Shown: positions 1 to 8,489 of the stretch, one piece after another
How the letters are laid out: the number at the start of each line of letters is the position of its first letter
Position numbering within the stretch: the first letter of the stretch is position 1
Position numbers and translations under genes: made by a program
Source: Tunturibacter empetritectus
GTDB taxonomy: Bacteria; Acidobacteriota; Terriglobia; Terriglobales; Acidobacteriaceae
Direction of reading: 5' to 3'
Length of the DNA: 64,000 nucleotides
NCBI RefSeq assembly: GCF_040358985.1
Contig: NZ_CP132932.1
Span: 1,488,001 to 1,552,000, forward strand
The notes under the pieces: model-generated
The model's input: the letters and a program-made list of their open reading frames with translations, nothing else
Told to the model about the DNA's origin: nothing
Databases searched by the model: none

Positions 1-2
1 AT

Positions 3-647
3 ACAGAAATCACCGTTCGTCCCACTGACGTGATTGCCGCTGAACAGATTAAAGCGGAGGAAAAGCAGCGTGTGTTCGGTATCGTGCCCAACTATCTCAC
101 AAGCTACACCTGGGACGCTGCCCCTCTAACGACGAAGCAGAAGTTTTCGCTTGCCACACACGACACCCTCGATCCGGTTTCACTTATAGGAGTTGGTCTC
201 GGTGCCGGCATTCAACAAGCGCTTAACACCCATCCCGGCTATGGGCAAGGCGCGGCGGGATACGGCAAACGTTCCGCAGCTCTATTCGCCGATGGACGAA
301 CCAGTGACTATCTCAGCAATGCGGTGTTTCCCTCGCTGTTCCATCAGGACCCGCGCTATTTCTATCAAGGGAGCGGTTCTACAACGTCCCGCCTAAGCCA
401 CGCTCTCAGCAGCACAGTGATCGCACGGAGCGACACCGGGAAACCTATGCCCAACTACTCTTATTTTTTAGCGCTTCTGTGCTCGGGAGCCATCTCCAAC
501 GCATACTATCCCCACGGTGACCGGGGAGTCGGCCTAGTCTTCAGCACTGCGGCATTTGGTATGTTGGGAAAAGCTGGAGGAACTGTCATTCGAGAGTTCG
601 TTTCGAAGCACGTTACCACAAATATCCCCGGTGAAGGCAAGCCATAG
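3..647 (+). CDS. C-terminal part of a carboxypeptidase-regulatory-like domain protein (truncated by the window)
   Basis: The frame is open to the left edge, so the N-terminus lies outside the window and the GTG at 30 is probably not the true start. About 214 residues are visible. They contain the pattern SYTWDAAPLTTKQKF, then FHQDPRYFYQGSGS, PNYSY and SNAYYP...DRGVG, which I know from the C-terminal half of acidobacterial proteins whose N-terminus is a carboxypeptidase-regulatory-like beta-sandwich. The function of the family is unknown, and an envelope location is likely. There is no obvious partner in the visible part. Confidence 0.6.
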   Translation, partial: TEITVRPTDVIAAEQIKAEEKQRVFGIVPNYLTSYTWDAAPLTTKQKFSLATHDTLDPVSLIGVGLGAGIQQALNTHPGYGQGAAGYGKRSAALFADGRTSDYLSNAVFPSLFHQDPRYFYQGSGSTTSRLSHALSSTVIARSDTGKPMPNYSYFLALLCSGAISNAYYPHGDRGVGLVFSTAAFGMLGKAGGTVIREFVSKHVTTNIPGEGKP

Positions 648-724
648 GAAGATCGAAAGATGATTCGCGTTCATCTCCCATTAAATGGTGGTGACTGACC
701 AAGGCCTCTTAGGGGATGCACACT

Positions 725-1732
725 ATGAACCTGTCGACACAGCTCACGTATCCGGGAATTGGCATTGCAGTGTTTGCCCAACAACTCTGCCTGCCGGTTC
801 CGTCGATGGTGCTGCTCGTCACTGTCGGAGCATTGGCTGCGCACGGTCAGGAAGCTCTGCATATCTGGCTCGTCATTCTCGCGGGAGTAACCGGATGCCT
901 GCTTGCCGATAGCTTTTGGTTTTGGTTGGGCAGGCGATGGGGTAGCGGGGTCATCCGGCTGGTGTGCAGCTTTACGGCAGATCCTCAAAGCAGTCGCGAG
1001 AACTCACATCGCATCTTCGAAAAATGGGGCCTATGGTTGCTCACGGTTGCGAAGTTCGTGCCGGGGTTGGACGGCGTGGCACCACCTTTGGCCGGCGCTG
1101 AGGGCTCGACTGTCCATGGATTTCTGTCTTATGACGCGATCGGATCTCTCTTATGGACGTCCACCTATGTGCTCGTCGGCTTTCTGTTTGCTGATGAAGT
1201 GAACAGTGTAATGCGCGTTATTCAACGCTTTGGAGTGTCGCTGGGGATCATCGTTGGCGTTCCGTTGTTGCTCTATGTCATCTGGAAGGCTGTTCGTGTG
1301 GGAAGGATGATCCGCCATCTAAGGCTACGACGCATCAGCCCCGCGATGCTTCAGAGAAAACTGGACGATCAGGAAAAAGTAATGGTCGTCGATCTTTTGA
1401 ACTACGAGGCGCAGGATAGCGAGATCAAAGGAATTCCCGGTGCATTCCGTGCGAAGCCCTCAAGGCTGAGCAAGGTGAAGAAACTGTTCGTACCTGCGGA
1501 CGTGGAGATAGTGCTGTACTGCTCTTCCAGGAACGAATTTGTTAGCGCTCGTGTTGCGGACGCCCTGCAAAAAAGAGGCGTGCACAACGTGTGGGTATTG
1601 GAAGGTGGCCTCGAGGCCTGGGTGGGCGATGGACGGCTTGTCACGACCGAATTGGACACGGGCGAACGCGTGGCAGCTCGGATGGGTGTTGTGCTGCCTA
1701 CGGATGTTGGGCTGAAGGAACCAGGACCGTAA
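725..1732 (+). CDS. DedA-family membrane protein fused to a rhodanese domain
   Basis: Residues 1 to about 195 form a DedA/SNARE-associated membrane protein with several hydrophobic segments and the family-like stretch KFVPGLDGVAPPLAG. DedA proteins support membrane lipid homeostasis. Residues from about 205 form a rhodanese module ending in a loop with the candidate active cysteine (YCSSRNE) and the usual GG..AW end. Rhodaneses move sulfane sulfur or act as redox sensors. An ATG at 716 is also in frame, but AGGGG at 711-715 is better spaced for the ATG at 725. It stands alone on the plus strand. What the rhodanese domain does for the transporter-like half is unknown. Confidence 0.85.
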   Translation: MNLSTQLTYPGIGIAVFAQQLCLPVPSMVLLVTVGALAAHGQEALHIWLVILAGVTGCLLADSFWFWLGRRWGSGVIRLVCSFTADPQSSRENSHRIFEKWGLWLLTVAKFVPGLDGVAPPLAGAEGSTVHGFLSYDAIGSLLWTSTYVLVGFLFADEVNSVMRVIQRFGVSLGIIVGVPLLLYVIWKAVRVGRMIRHLRLRRISPAMLQRKLDDQEKVMVVDLLNYEAQDSEIKGIPGAFRAKPSRLSKVKKLFVPADVEIVLYCSSRNEFVSARVADALQKRGVHNVWVLEGGLEAWVGDGRLVTTELDTGERVAARMGVVLPTDVGLKEPGP

Positions 1733-1810
1733 TCAAGCAGGCCTAGCGTGTGCATTCCCTTTGCCAGCAGGGCGGCTTGCCGACAAAGGGATTATGCCCG
1801 CGTTGTCGGA

Positions 1811-2800
1811 CTAGACCTTGGGAGCCAATCTTGGATAAAGCGATAGAGCATTCTTGCTGAAGATGTCTTCCTTATCTCCTTTGCTGAACTCGTCGTAGCT
1901 TTCTACGGCGTCAATGGCATGGGGGATTGATTGCGCCGGCATAAAGGGAAAGTCGAAGCCGGTCAGCAACTGCGAAGTTGAGGCCACTTGCTTAAGCGCC
2001 AAAAAATACGGCGGTATGGTCGCAGCGGCCACATCAAAATAGAGCGTCTTGATTTGCGAGAGAACGTCCTTTGGTGAAAGCGATGGATGCTCGCCTTTCT
2101 TTTTCGCCTCCATCGCCAATGTCATCGGAATGAGGATGCTCATTCTTTCCGGCCCTAGGAACGGCACCGCTCCTCCGCCGTGGGTCGTGATGAAACGTAT
2201 GTCTGGAAAGTCTTTGATCACATTTTTGCGCAGCAGACTTGTGATCATGCGCGTCGTTTCGAAGGGATATTCAAGCATCGGCGCGGGGAAGCCAAGGCCG
2301 ATCTGCTCGAAGTTTGACGGCTCGACCGGATGGACAAAGACGACTGCCTTGCGGCGATTGAGCTCCTCGAACACGGGACGAAACTTTGGGTGGCCCAGAT
2401 AAGCGCCATCATAGTTGGTGGAAAGACCCACGCCATCCAGCTTTAGAACGTCCAGAGCGTATTCGAGCTCTTTCAACGCGGCATCCACATCCGGCAAGGG
2501 CAGCAGCGCGTCAACTCCGAACTGTTGGGGATGTTCTGCTATGACCTGCGCACCAAAATCGTTGATCGTCCTGGAAAGACGGATTGCTTCTTCGTTACTC
2601 CAATACTTCGGCCCAGGAGATGTGATGGACAACACGCAACTCCCAACATTGTTCTTCTCCATCATTTCGAGGTGCTTTTCAACGGTCCACTCCTCGGGCA
2701 TGGGCACTCCGTCGACAGCGACCGCACCGGTGCTCTTCATAGCGTCTACGTAGGCTTTGGGTAGGTAGTGCGAATGAACATCGATGATTTTGTTTTTCAT
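1811..2800 (-). CDS. ACMSD-like amidohydrolase (amidohydrolase 2 family), first paralogue
   Basis: A 329-residue TIM-barrel metal-dependent hydrolase or decarboxylase. Metal ligands visible are DVHSH at the N-terminus, VFVHP near residue 180, THGGG near 210 and GFDFPF near 280. This is the pattern of the ACMSD / 6-methylsalicylate / gamma-resorcylate decarboxylase group, which acts on aromatic carboxylic acids. The substrate here is unknown. It is the last gene of the minus-strand efflux operon, 66 bases after the adaptor gene, and the start has GGAGC upstream. A second copy lies at 8490-9485 on the other side of the same control region; the two share motifs throughout, such as ALDVLKLDGVGL and PAPMLEYPF. 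Confidence 0.88.
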   Translation of the reverse strand: MKNKIIDVHSHYLPKAYVDAMKSTGAVAVDGVPMPEEWTVEKHLEMMEKNNVGSCVLSITSPGPKYWSNEEAIRLSRTINDFGAQVIAEHPQQFGVDALLPLPDVDAALKELEYALDVLKLDGVGLSTNYDGAYLGHPKFRPVFEELNRRKAVVFVHPVEPSNFEQIGLGFPAPMLEYPFETTRMITSLLRKNVIKDFPDIRFITTHGGGAVPFLGPERMSILIPMTLAMEAKKKGEHPSLSPKDVLSQIKTLYFDVAAATIPPYFLALKQVASTSQLLTGFDFPFMPAQSIPHAIDAVESYDEFSKGDKEDIFSKNALSLYPRLAPKV

Positions 2801-2866
2801 GGCTGTGGCTCCTGTTTCTGTTTTGAGTGAGTTATTGGTGGGTGAATGTATGCCATCATCGCGCTT

Positions 2867-4117
2867 TCAATAAAGCACTTTGGGTGTGACTGACATACCG
2901 GGACGAAGCCTTTCCAAGCCGCTCTGGCCGCCTTTGAAGCGGATGCGTACTGGAAGTCTTTGTACGACCTTGACGTAGTTGCCGGTTGCGTTCTCCGGTG
3001 GAAGCACGCTGGTGCGATCCCCCGTCGCTGCAGGTAGACCTTCCACGTATCCGTCGAAGGTCTGGCCAAACGCATCTACCGTGATACGGACAGACTGGCC
3101 TGGCTTCATCTTCTTCATTTGGGTTTCCTTGAAGTTGGCGGTAACCCAAAGATCGCTTGTCTGCGCCACGATGAGGAGCTGCTGCCCGGTCGAGATCCGT
3201 CCACCCAGTTCGACAGAGCGCTCGCTCACGATCCCATCTACCGGGGAGACGATTTGGCAATACTGAAGGTTCAGCTTGCTTGTGATGAGTTGGGCTTTTG
3301 CCGACTCGACATTGGCCTGCTGGCTCTTGATGTCAGCGGATTTTATCGAAAGCTGGAGAGGCGCATTCTGCTCGATCTGGGCGAGTTTAGCCACTTGCTC
3401 GTCAAGTTGGGCTCGACGTTGATCCACGGTTTTCGCCGACGAATCGGCCGAAGCCCGACTTGCTTGCACGCTGGCTTCCTGGGCTCTCGCTGTGGCCAGG
3501 TATTGATCGTAGTCAGAGGGTGCGATCTCCTCCCTGTCGAGGAGTTGCCTATATCGCGCCAAGTCAGACTGGTTCTTTATGTTTGTCGCCTCAGCCTGCT
3601 GCAACTTTGCTACGGCACTGTCACGGTCATTCTGCGCTCCAGCAAGCGCAGCTTGCGCGGCAGATACTTCCGACCCGTAGCTGAGTGCATCGGTGGCATT
3701 GCTGCGCTGAGTAATCGGAAGATTAGGTTGCTGGGCGCTAAGCTGCGCAAGCGCCTGGTCGTACTGCGCCTGAGCTTGCGTCAACTTCGCCTCGGCGTCC
3801 GCGGTATCGAGGTCGAGCAAAGGCTGTCCGGCATGAACAACCTGGTTGTCGTCAACATAGATCGCTTTGACAGTACCGTCGACACGGGCCGCGACGGCAT
3901 TGAGATGGCCGTCGATCTGCGCGTCGTCCGTGTCTTCGTAAGTGCGTGAATGCAGCCACCATACGATGACGATTGCTAGCGCGACCGCGACACCGGCCCA
4001 GAGCAGGAGCTTAGCACGGGGAGACACCGGGGTCTTTTCCTGCTTCTTGTCGTCATGGTTCTGGTCGCCTTGGTTTGTTTCTGACTGCTGCTCTGGTTTC
4101 GTCTCGTCAACGGCCAT
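2867..4117 (-). CDS. HlyD/EmrA-type membrane fusion protein
   Basis: 416 residues: a charged cytoplasmic tail of about 35, one membrane segment near 37-55, a lipoyl-like half (VDGTVKAIYVDDNQVVHAGQ), a long Ala/Gln-rich coiled coil at about 100-260, the second lipoyl half (IVSPVDGIVSERSVELGG) and a beta-barrel. This is the periplasmic adaptor linking an MFS pump to a TolC channel. It lies 2 bases after the TolC-like gene and downstream of the MFS gene, giving the order pump, channel, adaptor. EmrA-type systems export hydrophobic weak acids and other toxic compounds; the substrate here is not known. Confidence 0.93.
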   Translation of the reverse strand: MAVDETKPEQQSETNQGDQNHDDKKQEKTPVSPRAKLLLWAGVAVALAIVIVWWLHSRTYEDTDDAQIDGHLNAVAARVDGTVKAIYVDDNQVVHAGQPLLDLDTADAEAKLTQAQAQYDQALAQLSAQQPNLPITQRSNATDALSYGSEVSAAQAALAGAQNDRDSAVAKLQQAEATNIKNQSDLARYRQLLDREEIAPSDYDQYLATARAQEASVQASRASADSSAKTVDQRRAQLDEQVAKLAQIEQNAPLQLSIKSADIKSQQANVESAKAQLITSKLNLQYCQIVSPVDGIVSERSVELGGRISTGQQLLIVAQTSDLWVTANFKETQMKKMKPGQSVRITVDAFGQTFDGYVEGLPAATGDRTSVLPPENATGNYVKVVQRLPVRIRFKGGQSGLERLRPGMSVTPKVLY

Positions 4118-4119
4118 GG

Positions 4120-5661
4120 TTAGTTTCCTTTCAAAAGATCAGGGATGGTATGTTCGGCATCGCCGATTGCTCGAGCGAGCGATACTTTAGCAAGGTTGTG
4201 GGAGTACAGGCTGCTGATGTAGTCCTGTTCCGCGGAGGCGAGGGTCTCGTGTGCCTGCACCACCTCGACTGAAGTGGTGACACCGGCTGCAAACCTGTCC
4301 TGCGATTGCTTCAACGTAGCGAGCGCGAGTTTGCGGTTGTCGATCGCGACAGTCACCTGCTTGGTCGCCGTTTCCATATCGAGATATGCGTTGCGCACGT
4401 CGAGTTCCACAACCTGTTGCTGGTCGGCAAGCTCCGCCTTGCGCTGCGCAACGGCGGCGTTCGCCTGCACCACATCGGCCTTCGCCTTGCCTCCCTGCCA
4501 GATTGGAATCGAAAGCGAAGCGACACCGGTGTAAACAGAGATACCCTGGTTTGGGTTCGTGCCCTCTATGCCGTAAGTACCACTTAAAGCAAAGGTTGGT
4601 AAATACTCCGACTTTGACGCTTTCACAGTTTGCTCTGCCGCGCGGAGTTGCGCTTTGGCGGCCTGTAAATCGGCGCGGTTTGCGACAGCCTGTTGCAGCG
4701 CATCTTCAAGCGATATCGGCGGCTGCGGTGTGTAAGGCAGCGTCTCGTCGATGATCACAGTCGCGCCCAACGGCAATCCCATGATGCGTTCCAATTGCAT
4801 CTTCTGCTTCTCGTAGTCGGTTTGCCTTGACAAGAGACGTTGCTGTTCCGTCTCCAGCTGAATCAGAATCTTGTTTGTATCTACGGTGGACTTCGTCCCC
4901 ACACTGTTCTGCGCGGCAGCCTGTTTGTAACTGGCTTGCGCATAGTCCACCTGTACGCGCTCCGACTCTACCTCAGCCATCGTCGCGAGCAGTTGCAAAT
5001 AGGTGCCGGCAGTAGCGTACACAACCAACTCGCGGGCATCCTTGAAGTTCAACAGAGCAGCGTTTTCGGACGCTCTAGCACTGCGCAGATTATGCACCGC
5101 GGCGGGATCAAGCAGGTCTTCCGACACGGCAGCATGAGCGTCGTAATAGTGGACTGGACCGACAGCCGTGGGAAATGAGGCTCCCGCACCGCCGAAGGTG
5201 CTCGCGCTCAACCCTTCGGACTGGAGATCGAACCGATTCACGTTTTCGCTGATGCTCCCGGTGATGCTGGGCAGAAGTGCGCTTAGAGACGCAAGTCTCA
5301 CACCGCGTGCTTGCTGCTGGGAGGCGCTAGCGCCGACCGTACCCAGATTTGTCTTTAAAGCACGTTGAATCGCATCATGGAGATTTAGGTGTACTGCGCC
5401 AGAGATCGTGTCCGGTACGCTCCCTATATAACTCCCTTGCACCTGTACGGTCGTGTTCAACACATCCACGCTACTGGAGCTTCCGCCTGGTGCCGTAGAC
5501 TGTTGAGCGCTTACACTCGCTCCGCCCTGTGGTCTGCCCGAAAGCTGCTGCTGCTGTTGTGCCTTCGCCGGCGTTACCATAGGGGCCTGCTCTTGTGCGT
5601 GTGCGTCCCGCAAAATTAAGATCGCTATCGACGTTATGACTACCGCTTTCAAAGCTCGCAT
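4120..5661 (-). CDS. TolC-family outer-membrane efflux protein
   Basis: 513 residues with a signal peptide (MRALKAVVITSIAILILRDA) and a low-complexity stretch to about residue 70. Two TolC repeats follow, seen in LNLHDAIQRALKTNLGTVGA early and SLEDALQQAVANRADLQAAK in the middle, each with long Ala/Gln helices. It forms the outer-membrane channel of a tripartite pump. It starts 9 bases after the MFS gene and ends next to the adaptor start, so all three are cotranscribed. The Gln/Ser/Gly-rich N-terminal extension is longer than in classical TolC. Confidence 0.92.
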   Translation of the reverse strand: MRALKAVVITSIAILILRDAHAQEQAPMVTPAKAQQQQQLSGRPQGGASVSAQQSTAPGGSSSSVDVLNTTVQVQGSYIGSVPDTISGAVHLNLHDAIQRALKTNLGTVGASASQQQARGVRLASLSALLPSITGSISENVNRFDLQSEGLSASTFGGAGASFPTAVGPVHYYDAHAAVSEDLLDPAAVHNLRSARASENAALLNFKDARELVVYATAGTYLQLLATMAEVESERVQVDYAQASYKQAAAQNSVGTKSTVDTNKILIQLETEQQRLLSRQTDYEKQKMQLERIMGLPLGATVIIDETLPYTPQPPISLEDALQQAVANRADLQAAKAQLRAAEQTVKASKSEYLPTFALSGTYGIEGTNPNQGISVYTGVASLSIPIWQGGKAKADVVQANAAVAQRKAELADQQQVVELDVRNAYLDMETATKQVTVAIDNRKLALATLKQSQDRFAAGVTTSVEVVQAHETLASAEQDYISSLYSHNLAKVSLARAIGDAEHTIPDLLKGN

Positions 5662-5670
5662 TTCATCTCC

Positions 5671-7257
5671 TTAATGCATGACCACTGCGCCCTGCTTGGG
5701 CTTCTTCATCAAGAAAACCAGCGGCACCATGCATAGCGATGCCACGCCCAGTATCACGACGATGTCGAGGTATGACAGCATCGAGGCCTGGTTCTGGAGC
5801 GTGTTGTAGAAATCTGCAAGTGCCTGCTGCTTGGCCTGATATATGCCGTAGCCGAGTTGCTGGTAGTGCTGCTGCAACTGCTGGATCTTCGCCAGGTAAA
5901 AGGGATTTGAGTTCTTGGCGTGGCTGCTCAGGTATACCTGGTGAACTTGTTGTTTGCGGGCAAGCATCGTTGTCACGAATGCGGTGCCGCACGAGCCGCC
6001 GACGTTGCGGGCGAGGTTCGTCATACCCGATACATCGTTCCCTTGCGCCTCTGTCGTGCCCGTATAGGACAGTGTGCTGACGGGTACAAAAAGAAACGAG
6101 ATACCCAACATCTGTACAAATCGGATCTCCGATGCATATTGGAAACTCATCTGTAAGTCCATGTTCGTCAGGTAGAGGATCGTGCAGCCTGTAAGCGCGA
6201 AGCCGAATGCGGCCAGATACCGGTTATCCATCTTGCCGCCCAGGATGCCGACGAGCGGCATGGTAAGCACAGTGGCGATGCCTCCAAAAGACATGACAAA
6301 GCCGGCCGACTCCGCCGTGTAGCCCATCAAGTTCTGCAAGAGATTGGGCAGCAGGTTCGAAGTTGCATAGAGCGCCAGCCCAACAATGAACATCATCACG
6401 AAGGACACTGCAAAGGTGCGATTTTTAAAAAGCCGCAGGTCAAGGATGGGTCTTTGGTCGGTGCGGGCACGACGCAACTCCCAAACAATGAGCGCTGTTA
6501 GCGCAAAGAGACACACGACGGAAGCGCAGGTGATAAATGGTGAGTTGAACCAGTCATCTTCCTGTCCCTTATCGAGGACACACTCGAGTGCTCCAAAAGT
6601 GAGGGCCGTCAATCCGAAGCCGAGATAATCGAGCCGGAATCCGCCCTGTTTTGACTTCCTAACTTCCTCCTGAATGCGTGGAGGATCTTCGATCAATTTG
6701 TGCGTAAGTATCAGCGAGAGGATTGCGATGGGGATGTTGATAAAGAATATCCAGCGCCAGGAGTAGTGTTCTGTGATGAATCCACCCAGAGTCGGCCCGA
6801 GTACCGGAGCCAGCACCACCGCCAAGCCATAGACGGCGAATGCCATGCTTCGTTTCTCCTGCGGAAATGTGTCGGTGAGGATCGCTTGTTCGCATGGACC
6901 AAGACCGCCTCCGCCAGCTCCCTGCAGCACCCGGAAGAACAGCAGCAGCGGCAGCGAGGGAGCGAACCCGCACAATAGAGAGCTCACCCCAAACAGTGCC
7001 ACACAGGTCATGTACAGTCTTTTGCGTCCAAAGAGTGTTGTGAGGTAGGCACTGATCGGCAGAACAACGGCGTTCGAGACTAAGTAACAATTGATGACCC
7101 AAGTCGACTCGTCATAGCTCGCCCCAAGTCCACCAGCGATATGAGGCAAGGCAACGTTCGCGATGGAGGTATCTAGAACCTCCATAAACGTGGCAAGCGT
7201 GACGGTCACAGCGATAACCCACGGATTGACCTTCGGTTTCCAGGCAGCCTCAGCCAT
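5671..7257 (-). CDS. DHA2 (EmrB/QacA-type) MFS multidrug transporter
   Basis: 528 residues with about 14 hydrophobic segments. Family signatures are LDTSIANVALPHIAGGLG in the first segment, the loop FGRKRLY after segment 2 and GPTLGGFI in segment 5. It is a proton-driven exporter of the inner membrane and the first gene of the operon pump-channel-adaptor-amidohydrolase. Its start is 14 bases from a TetR-type palindrome at 7271-7292, so repression by an efflux-type TetR regulator is likely. No such regulator is encoded within the window. Confidence 0.93.
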   Translation of the reverse strand: MAEAAWKPKVNPWVIAVTVTLATFMEVLDTSIANVALPHIAGGLGASYDESTWVINCYLVSNAVVLPISAYLTTLFGRKRLYMTCVALFGVSSLLCGFAPSLPLLLFFRVLQGAGGGGLGPCEQAILTDTFPQEKRSMAFAVYGLAVVLAPVLGPTLGGFITEHYSWRWIFFINIPIAILSLILTHKLIEDPPRIQEEVRKSKQGGFRLDYLGFGLTALTFGALECVLDKGQEDDWFNSPFITCASVVCLFALTALIVWELRRARTDQRPILDLRLFKNRTFAVSFVMMFIVGLALYATSNLLPNLLQNLMGYTAESAGFVMSFGGIATVLTMPLVGILGGKMDNRYLAAFGFALTGCTILYLTNMDLQMSFQYASEIRFVQMLGISFLFVPVSTLSYTGTTEAQGNDVSGMTNLARNVGGSCGTAFVTTMLARKQQVHQVYLSSHAKNSNPFYLAKIQQLQQHYQQLGYGIYQAKQQALADFYNTLQNQASMLSYLDIVVILGVASLCMVPLVFLMKKPKQGAVVMH

Positions 7258-7270
7258 CCTCGCTCCTTAT

Positions 7271-7292
7271 AACCGAACGGATCGGTTCGGTT
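7271..7292. promoter_or_regulatory. TetR-type operator 1 (in front of the MFS pump operon)
   Basis: Perfect 8-base arms AACCGAAC and GTTCGGTT separated by GGATCG, just upstream of the pump gene start. The same architecture recurs at 7384-7405. The size, spacing and position between divergent units match operators of TetR-family repressors of efflux pumps. The binding protein is inferred and is not encoded nearby. Confidence 0.75.
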
Positions 7293-7383
7293 CTTTTAGG
7301 ACGCAAAACGCATAATTGGGGATGCAAAGAAAATTGACTAATAATCGTGAGACCTTTTGCGTGTAGCTAGAGTCATAAGTTTA

Positions 7384-7405
7384 TACCGAACTGGTCGGTT
7401 CGGTA
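7384..7405. promoter_or_regulatory. TetR-type operator 2 (in front of the divergent plus-strand unit)
   Basis: Perfect 8-base arms TACCGAAC and GTTCGGTA separated by TGGTCG, 38 bases before the start of the secreted-protein gene at 7444. The 7-base core arms ACCGAAC/GTTCGGT are identical to operator 1. The pair suggests that one repressor controls both divergent transcripts. Confidence 0.75.
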
Positions 7406-7443
7406 CGACTTGCCAAACTGATCCGGAACTTCACGGAGGAATC

Positions 7444-8403
7444 ATGTTCAATATGAATGTTCAAATCTTCAGCGCAGCCATTCTGACCGCCACTCTTGGG
7501 TCGTGTCTCGCGTTCGCACAAACTGCGGCTCCCAACCCAGGGGGCGCTCTAACGGAAGCCTGGCACTCAGATTCAGTTGTCTATGTTGCAGGACTGGCTG
7601 ATGTCAAACCCGGCAGCTCCGGTTCCCTCAGCTTGATGCAGAACACGGTAGTTTTCGCGAACAAGCACGCCCAGGGGTCCATTCCCATCGAGCGAATCAC
7701 CGCGGTTTCTATCGGAGATGAGCGCGTGGCAACGGGTGGGTCTGCCGGCAAGGTAGCACGGGTGATTCCGATGGGAGTCGGACAAGCCATGGGTGCAGTG
7801 ACAAGCAAAAATGTAGGCGTGTTGACGATCGAATATCTCGATCAAACCGGAGGGTATCACGGGGCTGTGTTTGAAGTTCCGAAGGTACAGGTTGCGCTTG
7901 CACAGCAGCAGTTCGTCGCTCACATCAGTCCGGCTTCCGCCGTTGAGTCGCCTTCATGTGGCGGTTCCGTGGTCCCGAATACGCTCCTCGTAGAGCCCAT
8001 TGCCGCTTCGGGTGTAGAACTGCCGGCGGAATATCGCGCCTTGCTCTATGAGGAGCTAGTGGATCAACTGGGCATGTCGAATGGTGCCAGCACGGTCTAC
8101 CGCGTTGGAGACGCCGCAGCAGGCTGTTCTGCCAGGAAATTACAGATCTCCGTTACAGCGTTCAAGAAGGGCAATGAAGCACTCCGGGCCTCCACAGGGC
8201 CGGTTGGCCTATTTATCGGCGCATCATCGGTAACGTTTCATATGACCCTTGTGGATAGCGCTGGGGCAACTCTCTTCGACAAGTCTGTGAAGGCGAGCAA
8301 GCATGGCGACGGAGACAGCCTGAGCGTCACCCGCAACCTTGCCAAAAACGTCTCCAAGTCTCTCGCGAAATCAAAGACTGCGGGCTTGAAACCGGCCGCT
8401 TAG
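7444..8403 (+). CDS. Secreted protein of unknown function, first gene of the divergent unit
   Basis: 319 residues from the ATG at 7444, chosen because GGAGGA sits at 7435-7440; an upstream in-frame start at 7357 would run over operator 2. The N-terminus is a signal peptide ending near FAQTA. Two regions can be seen: about 40-150, rich in beta-type sequence with a Gly/Val-rich helix (MGVGQAMGAV), and about 170-300, with a cysteine pair (SPSCGG, AAGCSARK) and a C-terminal FDKSVKASKHGDGDS stretch. I do not recognise the family. Its place opposite the efflux operon, sharing the palindromes, suggests an envelope role in the same response. Confidence 0.8.
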   Translation: MFNMNVQIFSAAILTATLGSCLAFAQTAAPNPGGALTEAWHSDSVVYVAGLADVKPGSSGSLSLMQNTVVFANKHAQGSIPIERITAVSIGDERVATGGSAGKVARVIPMGVGQAMGAVTSKNVGVLTIEYLDQTGGYHGAVFEVPKVQVALAQQQFVAHISPASAVESPSCGGSVVPNTLLVEPIAASGVELPAEYRALLYEELVDQLGMSNGASTVYRVGDAAAGCSARKLQISVTAFKKGNEALRASTGPVGLFIGASSVTFHMTLVDSAGATLFDKSVKASKHGDGDSLSVTRNLAKNVSKSLAKSKTAGLKPAA

Positions 8404-8489
8404 CGCTAAGCACATTTACTAACAGCCGTTCTCTTTGGAACGCTGCATACTTGCCGGTCAAGTAGACGACACAAGAAGGAGTTCATCTC

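Noticed and set aside
3119..3949. 276-codon frame opposite the EmrA-like gene
   Set aside because: Antisense to a well-supported adaptor gene; no family.
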